Part shown: piece by piece, positions 16,832 to 24,772 of the stretch
Layout of the letters: each line of letters starts with the position of its first letter
How positions within the stretch are numbered: position 1 is the stretch's first letter
Source of the DNA: Duganella rivi
GTDB taxonomy: Bacteria > Pseudomonadota > Gammaproteobacteria > Burkholderiales > Burkholderiaceae_D
Reading direction: 5' to 3'
Assembly (NCBI RefSeq): GCF_009857435.1
Contig: NZ_WWCK01000006.1
Location: 684,956 to 748,955, forward strand
DNA length: 64,000 nucleotides
The notes under the pieces: model-generated
Seen by the model: the letters and a program-made list of their open reading frames with translations, nothing else
Databases searched by the model: none
Told to the model about the DNA's origin: nothing
Translations under genes and position numbers: made by a program

Positions 16832-17728
16832 ATGTGGTTCAAGAATCTACAGATTTATCGTCTGCCGGCCCCTTGGGCCTATACCCCCGAACAACTGGAA
16901 GAAGCGCTCGCTAGTTCGTCCTTCACCCCGGCCAGCAGCAATGAATTGCTGCGCCAGGGCTGGGATAAGCCGCGTCCTAACGGCGGCTTGGTGCACGTGG
17001 TCAACAAGCAAATGTTGATCGTGCTGGGCACCGAGAAAAAGCTGCTGCCAAACAGCGTGATCAACCAGGTCGCCAAGGCGCGCGCCGCCGAGATGGAAGA
17101 AGCCCAAGGCTTCGCTCCCGGCAAAAAAGCCATGAAGGAATTGAAGGAACGCGTGGCCGACGAGCTGCTGCCGCGCGCCTTCTCGATCCGTTCCAACGTC
17201 TGGACGTGGATCGACCCGGTCAACGGCTGGCTGGTGGTCGATGCCGCCAGCCCGGCCAAGGCCGACGAAGTCATCAAGCTGCTGCTGAAGGCGGTCGACA
17301 AGCTGCCGCTGGAAAGCCTGCGCGTGCAGCGCTCGCCGGTCGGCGTGATGACCGAGTGGCTGCAAACCGATGAAGCGCCAGCCGGCTTCACGGTCGACAT
17401 GGACACCGAGCTGCGCGCCACTGGCGAGAGCAAGGCGGCCGTGCGCTACGTCAAGCACTCGCTGGATCCAGAAGAAGTGCGCCGCCACATCGCCGCCGGC
17501 AAGCAGTGCACTCGCCTGGCCATGACCTGGGACAGCAAGATTTCCTTCGTGCTGACCGAGTCGCTGGCGATCAAGAGCATCAAGCCGCTGGACGTGCTGG
17601 ACGAAAAAGACGCCGGCATCCGTAACGACGACGAACGCTTCGACGGCGATTTCATGCTGATGACCGGCGAACTGGCCAAGATGATGGCCGACGTGGTGGA
17701 AGCATTGGGCGGCGAAGCCAAGGCTTAA
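16832..17728 (+). CDS. rdgC: Recombination-associated protein RdgC
   Basis: 298 residues, normal length. The N-terminus MWFKNLQIYRLPAPW and internal KKLLPNSVINQVAKARAAEM and KPLDVLDEKDAG are diagnostic. RdgC forms ring-shaped dimers on DNA and restrains RecA-dependent strand exchange. A terminator follows 24 bases after the stop codon. It lies in the same 3-kb stretch as the SOS gene dinB but has no LexA box of its own that I can see. Confidence 0.96.
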   Translation: MWFKNLQIYRLPAPWAYTPEQLEEALASSSFTPASSNELLRQGWDKPRPNGGLVHVVNKQMLIVLGTEKKLLPNSVINQVAKARAAEMEEAQGFAPGKKAMKELKERVADELLPRAFSIRSNVWTWIDPVNGWLVVDAASPAKADEVIKLLLKAVDKLPLESLRVQRSPVGVMTEWLQTDEAPAGFTVDMDTELRATGESKAAVRYVKHSLDPEEVRRHIAAGKQCTRLAMTWDSKISFVLTESLAIKSIKPLDVLDEKDAGIRNDDERFDGDFMLMTGELAKMMADVVEALGGEAKA

Positions 17729-17751
17729 CCCCCGTCCTTGCTCTGCAATTA

Positions 17752-17786
17752 AAAATGCCGCGAAGTCATTGATTTCGCGGCATTTT
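17752..17786 (+). terminator. Terminator after rdgC
   Basis: AAAATGCCGCGAA (17752-17764) pairs with TTCGCGGCATTTT (17774-17786), a 13-bp stem with a 9-base loop and flanking A- and T-runs. It can work in both directions and insulates rdgC from the repeat-protein genes. Confidence 0.88.
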
Positions 17787-17881
17787 CTTTGTGGCTCAGC
17801 GGTAAAAAATTCGTGGTTGCCTTGTGGAAATTAAAGCAATTTCTGCTATAGTGAAAAGTCTTAGCAAAAGAGGAATTGTCC

Positions 17882-20800
17882 ATGAGCAGTCCGATCGGTC
17901 TAACCACGCAGCAAATTGCCAATTTGTCGGTCGCGGCCGTTGCGGCATGGACGACTGCGGACATCGTGGACTTGACCGACGAGCAGGTGCCAGCGCTGCG
18001 CCCGGATCACTTGGCCGCGTTCACCAGCTTGCAGCTCTCGGTGCTGGCGCCGAACAATTTCTCGGTGCTGACCACCCAGGCCATTGCCGCGCTCAAGCCC
18101 GCCGTGCTGAATGCCGCTGGCGCCGCTGCACCCGCGTTGATGGGCGCGCTGACCACCGGCCAGGTGGTGGCGCTGACCACGGCACAAGTGGCGGCGCTGG
18201 GCACGCGCGCGTTTACCAGCCTCGCGTTTGACGCCATCGTGGCGTTTGAAACGGCCGACATCGCCGCCCTGAGTTCGGCTAACATCGCCGCGCTGGACGT
18301 GTCGCAAATCGCCAGCCTGCTGAGCCAGCAGTTTGCCGCGCTCGGCAGCCGCCAGACCGTGGCGCTGTCCACCGACGATATCCAGGCCATCAGCAACGAC
18401 GGCTTTGCCGCCCTGAATACGCAAGTGATCGCGTCGCTATCGAGCAAGCAGATCGCCGCCCTGACCGCCGACCAGACCGTGGCGCTGACCACGCGCCAGG
18501 CCGCCGCGCTAAGCTCGGCGCAGTTGGCCGCCCTGAGCTCGGACAATTTCACCGCGCTGGAAGCCGAAGATATCGGCGCCATGAAGACCGCCACCATTGC
18601 CGGCCTGTCGACGCGCCAGATTTCGCTGTTGAGCGCCGACCAGCTGGCCGGCTTCACCACCGCCCAGTTTGCCGCGCTGAGCACGCGCCAAGTGGCAGCC
18701 CTGAACAGCGATGCGCTGCCCGGCTTGCCGACCGCCGACATCGCCGCCCTCAGCACCGGCGCCATTGCGCAGCTGTCCACCGCCGTGCTGGCGCAACTGA
18801 GCACCGACCAGATCCGCGCCCTGACCACGCAGCAAATCAGCGTCATGAGCAGCGCCCAGTTCGCCGGCTTGAGCAGCGACCAGATCACCAATCTGCGCAG
18901 CGCGCAGTTGGCCGCGCTCGGTTCGCGCCAGATCGCCGGCCTGTCCACCGAGGACATCCTCGCGCTGGATGGCGGCGATCTGCCTTACCTCAGCACGGCC
19001 GCGATTGCCGCGCTCAGTTCGAAGCAATTCAGCGTGCTGGGCGGTGATGACTACAGCGCCATCGCCAGCCTCACCACGGCGCAGATCGCCGCGCTGCGCA
19101 CCGCCACCCTGGCCGCGCTGAACGGCGACCAGGCGGCGCTGCTGACCAGCCGCCAAGCGGCCGCCCTCAGCAGCGAGCAAATCGGCGCGCTGTCCACCGC
19201 CGTGATACAAGCGCTGCCCGCCGCCGACATCGCGGCCTTGAAAACCTATGCGATTGCCGCGCTATCGACCAAGCAGATGGCGGTGCTGAGCAGCGCGCAA
19301 CTGGCCGCCTTCACCACCGCCCAGTTCTCGGTGCTGAATAGCCGCCAGCTGGCGGCTTTGCACAGCGATACCTTGGCCGGCCTGTCGAGCGCTGACCTCG
19401 CCTCCCTGACCACCAGCGCCGTGCCGCTGCTGAACAACCAGTTGCTGTCGCTGCTGAGTACGGCGCAAGTGGCCGGCCTTGGTTCGCGCCACCTGGCTGT
19501 GATGAGCAGCGGCCAGATCAATGCGCTGACCACCACCCAGATCGCCTCGCTGAGTACCAGGCAAATCGTCGGCCTCGGCTCGCAGCAAGTGGCGGCGCTG
19601 AGCACCGATGATGTGACGGTGCTTGCCAGCGCCGCTGTGCGCGCGCTCAGCACCGGCGCCATCTCGGCGTTCAATTCGAGCCAGTTGGCGGCGCTGGACG
19701 ACGATGGCAGCGGCAGCCTGATTGCCGCGCTCAGCACCGCGCAAATCGCCGCGCTGCGCCCCACCGCGTGGGCCGGCGTCAGCACCGATCAGATCGTTGC
19801 CTTGACCACGGCGCAAGCCGCAGCCCTGAGCAGCAGTCAAATCGCCGCCATCGGCCTGAAGCTGGTGCCGGCGCTGGAGACGGGGGACTTTGCCGCGCTG
19901 AGCACCAACGTCATCGCCAGCCTGAGCGCCGCGCAAGTGGCGCTGCTGGAGGCCGATCAAGTCACCGCGCTGACCACCGCGCAAGCGAGCGTGTTGAGCA
20001 GCAAGCAGTTTGCAGCGCTCAGCTACACGGCGCTGATGGGCATGCAAAGCAGCGACTTTGGCGCGCTGGCTACCAACACCATCGCCGCGATCGCCACTGA
20101 TACCTTGATCGTGCTTGGCACCAATCAGCTGGTGGGCCTGTCCACCGCGCAAGTGAACGCCTTTGGCGCGGGCCAGTGGAATTCGCTGACCTCGGATCAA
20201 GTGAACAGTTTGCGCTCGGCGCAGATCGGCGCGCTGAATTCGCGCCAGATCGCCGGCCTCAGCACCGATACCGTGGCCGCCTTCAGCAGCGCCGGTGTGG
20301 CCGCACTGAGCACCAACGCGATTGCCGCGCTGAACTCGGCGCAGCTGGGCGCGCTGGACATGGATATCCAGGCGCTGAGCACGCGCCAGATCGCTGCCCT
20401 GACCACCAAGGCGCTGGCCGGCCTGACCTCGGACGAAGTCGTCGCCCTGAGCACCAGCCAGGTCGCCACGCTGAGCAGCGACCAGGTACGCGGCTTGCGC
20501 ACCGAGGCGCTGGCCGCCATGGAAGCGGTCGATTTTGCTGCCCTGCGCACCGCCGCCATCGCCGCGCTGAGCACGCAGCAAATCGCCTCCCTGACCAGCG
20601 ACCAGCTGGCGGCCATGACGCCGGCCCAGTTCAACGCCCTCAACACGCGCCAGCTTGGCGCGCTGCCGAGCGACGCGATTGCCGGCTTCTCCAGCGATAG
20701 TCTGGCCGCGCTGGGCCCGGCGTTTATCGCCACGCTGTCGGCGGACATGATTGCCGGCCTGACCTCGGACCAATTGAACAGCCTGAGCTCGCAACAATTC

Positions 20801-23800
20801 GCGGTGTTCAGCAGCAAGCAGCTGCAAGCGCTGAGCCCGGAACAAGTGGCAACGCTGGGCAGCCGCCAGATCATCGGCCTCAGCACGCGCAACTTGCCGG
20901 GCCTGAGCAGCGACGACATTGCCGCCATTGGCAGCGACGGCATGCGCGCACTGAGCACTGCCATGCTGCTGGCGCTGAGCCCGTCGCAACTGGCGGCGCT
21001 GGGCGCCGATCCGGCAGGCAACCTGTTCGGCAGCCTGACCACCGCGCAGTTCGGCGCGCTGGGCACCCGTTCGATTGCGGTGCTGACCACCGACCAGATC
21101 GTTGCCTTGAGCACCGCGCAGGCGGCAGTGATGAGCAGCTTGCAGTTGAGTGCGCTAACCACCAATGACATCGTGGCCCTGGAAACCGCCGACCTGGCCG
21201 CCTTGCGCATCGCGGCTTTGGCCGCTTTGAGCACGCGCCAGGCCGCCGCGCTGAGCAGTGACCAGGTGACGGCCTTGACCAGCGCCCAGATTGCCGCGCT
21301 GACGGCCGCCCAATTCTCCGCGCTGAGCTCGGATGGCTTGCAGGGCTTGGAGTTGAACGACATTCCGGTGCTGAACACCGGCGTGATTGCCGGCCTGTCC
21401 AACCGTTTGCTGGCCGCGCTAACCACCGACCAGGTGGCCGCACTGTCGACCCGCCAGATCGCCGCGCTGGGCACCAGCCAATTGAATGCGCTGAACAGCG
21501 ACCAGGTGTTCAACCTGCAATCGGTGCAAATCGCCGCGCTGAGCTCGGCGCAACTGGCGGGGCTGTCGCCGGCCAAGCTTGCCGTCCTCAACACCGATAA
21601 CCTTGCCGCCTTGAAGCCGGCCGCGCTGGCGGGATTGAGCGCCGCGCAGCTGTCCGTGCTGGGCAACGATCCGTATGGCAGCGGCGAGAGCGCGATCTGG
21701 TCGCTGAGCACGGCACAGATCGCCGCGCTGCGCACCAACGCGCTGGCCGGCCTGCGTACCCAGCAGGCGCAGGCGCTGACCTCGGACCAGGTGGCGGCGC
21801 TCAGCAGCGCCCAGCTGGCGGCCTTGCCGAATGCCGACCTGCGCGCGTTCGATCTGGAAGACATCGCCGCGCTGAAAGTCAACACCATTCGCGGCCTGTC
21901 CTCGGGCCAGTTGGCCAGCCTCAGCGTTGATCAATTCAGCGTGCTGGACACGGCCCAGTTTGCCGCGCTGGGCAGCGGCGCGCTCAGTGGATTGACGGCG
22001 GCGCAAGCGGTCGCCATCAGCCTCGACCAAGCCGCTGTGATGAACAGCAGCCAGCTCGGCGCGCTGTCCCTGTCGGCCATCGCCAACCTGGAAGAAGAGG
22101 ATGTGGCCGCGCTGCAAACCCGCGCCATCGTCGGCCTGGGCACGGCGCAAATGGCGGCGCTGACCGCCGGCCAGCTGGCCACGCTGAGCACGGCGCAGAT
22201 TACCGTGCTGAACAGCCGCCAGATCAATGCGCTGAGCGACGCCAAGATTGCCGCCTTCAGCGGCGACAATCTCGCCGCGCTGAACACGCAGGCGATTGCC
22301 GCGCTCAGCAACGGCGCCTTGACCCGCTTCAACGCCGACCAGATGCAGAGTTTGACCACGCGCCAAATCGTCACGCTGGCTTCGCAGCAATTGGCTGCGC
22401 TGCGCACGGCGCAGGTCAATGCGCTGAGCGAGGAACAGGTGGCCGTGCTGGGCTCGCGTCAGCTGGCCGGCCTGTCGCTGGCGGCCATCAGCGCGCTCGA
22501 TACCGACGTGGCTGTGCTGAGCACGCAAGCGGTGGCTGGCTTGTCCGGTGCGCAGATTGCCGCGCTGGGCGTCAGTCTGGCGGGGCAGGCCGTGAATTTT
22601 GACTTGTTGAGTTCGGCGCAAATTGCCGCCATCAACACCAGCGCCTTGCAATTCCTGAGCAATGTGCAGATCAAGGCCTTCGGCAGCGACCAGATCGCCG
22701 CGCTCAGCATCAAGCAATTGAACTCGCTGTCGCCGGCCTTCCTGCGCGCGCTGAGCGGCGGCCAGATCGCTGGCCTCGGCACGGCACAAGTGGCGGCGCT
22801 CAGCACCTTGCAGCTGAGCGGCTTGAGCATCGCCCAGTTCGGCATGCTGAGTTCGGATCAAGTGCACGCGCTGACGGCGCTGCAGTTCGGCAGCCTGACT
22901 GCCGCCAATATTGGCGCGCTCAGCCTGGATGCGCTGGCGGCGGTCAGCGTGGCGGCGATTGCCGGCCTGACCTCCGAACAATTGAACGTGCTCGGTGGTA
23001 AAGGCATGGGCATCTCCGCCCTGAGTACGGCGCAGATCGCGGCGCTCAGCACCAAGGCCTTTGCTGGCCTGAGCTCGGCGCAAGCAGCGGCGCTGACGGT
23101 GGAGCAGGCAGCGGCCTTGAGCGGCGGCCAGTTGGCGTCTCTGCCCTTGAGCGTGGTTGGCGCCATGCAGGCGGAAGATATCGCGGCCTTGAAACTGTCG
23201 GCGGTGGCAGCGCTGAAGACCCAGCAATTGCTGGCGCTGAAAGGCAGCCAGATTGCCGCGCTGAGTGCCGACCAGGTGGCGGCGCTGGGCAGTGCGCAAC
23301 TGGCCGCGCTGTCGGCCGCGCAAGTGGCTTACCTCGACCTGGAAGACATCTCGGTGATCAGCCCGGCGCTGCTGAACGCGGCCGCCAAGGACGGCAACCT
23401 GCTGGCGGCAATGAGCGCTGCACAGTTGCGCGGCCTGAGCGAAACGCAGGTGGCCGCCTTGAACTCGACGGCAATCTCACGCCTGCGCCCGGCCCAGCTG
23501 GCGGCGCTGGAAGCAGTCGACATCGCCGTGCTTGGTACCAGCGTGATCCGCGCGCTGACCGATGAGCAATTGCTGGGGCTGACGGTGCCGCAAGTGCAGG
23601 CACTGACCTTGGCGCAAATGGCGGCGCTGAAGCCGAGTGACAGCGCCAACCAATTCACGGCGGCACAGATGGCCGGCTTCTCCGGCGCGCAATTGGCGGC
23701 AATGAGCACCGCCATGATTGCCGACCTCAGCCCATCTAATTTGCAAGCAATCGAGGTGGACGATATCGCCAGCCTCGGCACGCAGCAAATCCGCGCGCTG

Positions 23801-24688
23801 ACGCCGTTCCAGATGGCGTCCTTGAGCAATGCGCAGCTGGCGCAGCTGACCACCACGCAGACCCACGTGATGACCTCGACGCAATTCCATGCGCTGACGG
23901 CGTCGCAGCAGGCGGCATTTAGCGCCGACCAGAAGGCGGCCATGCCGTTCGTGACGCCGCTGGTGCTGGACCTGGACGGCAACGGCGTGCGCACGCTGGG
24001 GCTGGAAGCGGGCGTGCAATTCGACCTCGCGGCCAGCGGCAGCAAGCGCGCGACCGGCTGGGTGGGATCGGGTGACGGCTTGCTGGCGCTGGACCGCAAT
24101 GGCGACGGCATCATCAACGACGGCAGCGAGTTGTTCGGTTCGGCCACGCGCCTGGCCGACGGCCGCACTGCCAGCAACGGCTACGAGGCGTTGGCCGCAC
24201 TGGATAGCAACGGCGACGGCGTCATCAACGCCAAGGATGCGCGCTACGGCCAGCTGCGCGTGTGGATCGACGCCGATGCAGACGGCATCAGCCAGGCGAG
24301 CGAATTGCAGACCTTGGACCAGCTGCACATCACCAGCCTGAACCTGGATGTGCAGGCCAGCGATGCCGTCGATCATGGCAACCTGGTCGGCCTGACCTCG
24401 ACTTACACCACGGCCGATGGCCAGTCGCATGCGGCGGCCGACGTGTGGTTCGCGCAGGGCTTGAGCAGCAAGGTCAGCGGCTTGACGCAGGCCTTGTCCA
24501 ACTTCGACAGCGGCGCATCCACGCCGCCTGCCGGCGGCGGCCAATTGACGGCGCACGCAGCGCAGCTTGGCGAGGCCTTGCAGCAGTATGCGGCCGCACC
24601 GGCCAGCATCGCCGCGCATACCGAGCACGAGCAATTGCGCCTGAAAGCGCTGCAAGCACCACAAGGCCTGCTGGCTTTGCCGCGTTAA
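17882..24688 (+). CDS. Giant octapeptide-repeat protein with C-terminal calcium-binding domain
   Basis: 2268 residues. ATG 17882 follows AGAGGA at good spacing; TATAGT (17847-17852) is a plausible -10 element. Residues ~5-2020 are an almost unbroken series of 8-residue units, roughly 240-250 of them, with consensus [ST]-[ST]-x-Q-[ILVF]-x-[AG]-L (for example STRQIAAL, TTAQIAAL, SSDQVRGL). No family name is known to me for this array. Residues ~2021-2180 form a domain found at the ends of large secreted proteins: LDLDGNGV, then three EF-hand-like loops starting at Asp2071 (DRNGDGIINDGSE), Asp2108 (DSNGDGVINAKD) and Asp2130 (DADADGISQASE). There is no N-terminal signal peptide, no cysteine-rich part and no membrane helix. 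This fits type I secretion by a C-terminal signal, but no secretion genes are in the window. Likely a surface or extracellular filament or adhesin; function unproven. Confidence 0.88.
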   Translation: MSSPIGLTTQQIANLSVAAVAAWTTADIVDLTDEQVPALRPDHLAAFTSLQLSVLAPNNFSVLTTQAIAALKPAVLNAAGAAAPALMGALTTGQVVALTTAQVAALGTRAFTSLAFDAIVAFETADIAALSSANIAALDVSQIASLLSQQFAALGSRQTVALSTDDIQAISNDGFAALNTQVIASLSSKQIAALTADQTVALTTRQAAALSSAQLAALSSDNFTALEAEDIGAMKTATIAGLSTRQISLLSADQLAGFTTAQFAALSTRQVAALNSDALPGLPTADIAALSTGAIAQLSTAVLAQLSTDQIRALTTQQISVMSSAQFAGLSSDQITNLRSAQLAALGSRQIAGLSTEDILALDGGDLPYLSTAAIAALSSKQFSVLGGDDYSAIASLTTAQIAALRTATLAALNGDQAALLTSRQAAALSSEQIGALSTAVIQALPAADIAALKTYAIAALSTKQMAVLSSAQLAAFTTAQFSVLNSRQLAALHSDTLAGLSSADLASLTTSAVPLLNNQLLSLLSTAQVAGLGSRHLAVMSSGQINALTTTQIASLSTRQIVGLGSQQVAALSTDDVTVLASAAVRALSTGAISAFNSSQLAALDDDGSGSLIAALSTAQIAALRPTAWAGVSTDQIVALTTAQAAALSSSQIAAIGLKLVPALETGDFAALSTNVIASLSAAQVALLEADQVTALTTAQASVLSSKQFAALSYTALMGMQSSDFGALATNTIAAIATDTLIVLGTNQLVGLSTAQVNAFGAGQWNSLTSDQVNSLRSAQIGALNSRQIAGLSTDTVAAFSSAGVAALSTNAIAALNSAQLGALDMDIQALSTRQIAALTTKALAGLTSDEVVALSTSQVATLSSDQVRGLRTEALAAMEAVDFAALRTAAIAALSTQQIASLTSDQLAAMTPAQFNALNTRQLGALPSDAIAGFSSDSLAALGPAFIATLSADMIAGLTSDQLNSLSSQQFAVFSSKQLQALSPEQVATLGSRQIIGLSTRNLPGLSSDDIAAIGSDGMRALSTAMLLALSPSQLAALGADPAGNLFGSLTTAQFGALGTRSIAVLTTDQIVALSTAQAAVMSSLQLSALTTNDIVALETADLAALRIAALAALSTRQAAALSSDQVTALTSAQIAALTAAQFSALSSDGLQGLELNDIPVLNTGVIAGLSNRLLAALTTDQVAALSTRQIAALGTSQLNALNSDQVFNLQSVQIAALSSAQLAGLSPAKLAVLNTDNLAALKPAALAGLSAAQLSVLGNDPYGSGESAIWSLSTAQIAALRTNALAGLRTQQAQALTSDQVAALSSAQLAALPNADLRAFDLEDIAALKVNTIRGLSSGQLASLSVDQFSVLDTAQFAALGSGALSGLTAAQAVAISLDQAAVMNSSQLGALSLSAIANLEEEDVAALQTRAIVGLGTAQMAALTAGQLATLSTAQITVLNSRQINALSDAKIAAFSGDNLAALNTQAIAALSNGALTRFNADQMQSLTTRQIVTLASQQLAALRTAQVNALSEEQVAVLGSRQLAGLSLAAISALDTDVAVLSTQAVAGLSGAQIAALGVSLAGQAVNFDLLSSAQIAAINTSALQFLSNVQIKAFGSDQIAALSIKQLNSLSPAFLRALSGGQIAGLGTAQVAALSTLQLSGLSIAQFGMLSSDQVHALTALQFGSLTAANIGALSLDALAAVSVAAIAGLTSEQLNVLGGKGMGISALSTAQIAALSTKAFAGLSSAQAAALTVEQAAALSGGQLASLPLSVVGAMQAEDIAALKLSAVAALKTQQLLALKGSQIAALSADQVAALGSAQLAALSAAQVAYLDLEDISVISPALLNAAAKDGNLLAAMSAAQLRGLSETQVAALNSTAISRLRPAQLAALEAVDIAVLGTSVIRALTDEQLLGLTVPQVQALTLAQMAALKPSDSANQFTAAQMAGFSGAQLAAMSTAMIADLSPSNLQAIEVDDIASLGTQQIRALTPFQMASLSNAQLAQLTTTQTHVMTSTQFHALTASQQAAFSADQKAAMPFVTPLVLDLDGNGVRTLGLEAGVQFDLAASGSKRATGWVGSGDGLLALDRNGDGIINDGSELFGSATRLADGRTASNGYEALAALDSNGDGVINAKDARYGQLRVWIDADADGISQASELQTLDQLHITSLNLDVQASDAVDHGNLVGLTSTYTTADGQSHAAADVWFAQGLSSKVSGLTQALSNFDSGASTPPAGGGQLTAHAAQLGEALQQYAAAPASIAAHTEHEQLRLKALQAPQGLLALPR
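17897..23937 (+). repeat. 24-bp coding repeats in ~658-bp super-repeats
   Basis: The DNA encodes the octapeptide units above with a 24-base period. A diagnostic unit pair of the form A-[LMF]-x-x-x-D-[IFL]-x-[AV]-[LM] recurs with its Ala codon at 18554, 19211, 19871, 20516, 21176, 21845, 22493 and 23162. The intervals are 657, 660, 645, 660, 669, 648 and 669 bases (mean about 658, about 219 residues). Most super-repeats also contain one irregular Gly/Asp-rich loop that breaks the octad phase, near 19045, 19696, 20998, 21658 and 22990 (LGGDDYSAI, LDDDGSGSL, LGADPAGNL, LGNDPYGSGES, LGGKGMGI). Units are diverged at the base level, so this is an old array. Confidence 0.85.
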
Positions 24689-24772
24689 TTTCCTTGTCCC
24701 CCGGCTTGCCGCGTATGCGGCGGCCGGTTTCGTCCGCCGATCCACTTCAGCGCACGATAAAAAGGAAACCCT

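Noticed and set aside
19262..20989. A 575-residue minus-strand frame inside the octapeptide repeat region, with its own repetitive look
   Set aside because: Its repeats are the mirror of the 24-bp coding units; the plus strand has start, ribosome-binding site and a known end domain.
17897..23937. Resemblance of the octads to TAL-effector repeats (LTPxQVVAI)
   Set aside because: Period is 8 residues rather than 33-35, with no variable di-residue and no nuclear signals; the likeness is limited to the L-[ST]-xx-Q-[IV] string.
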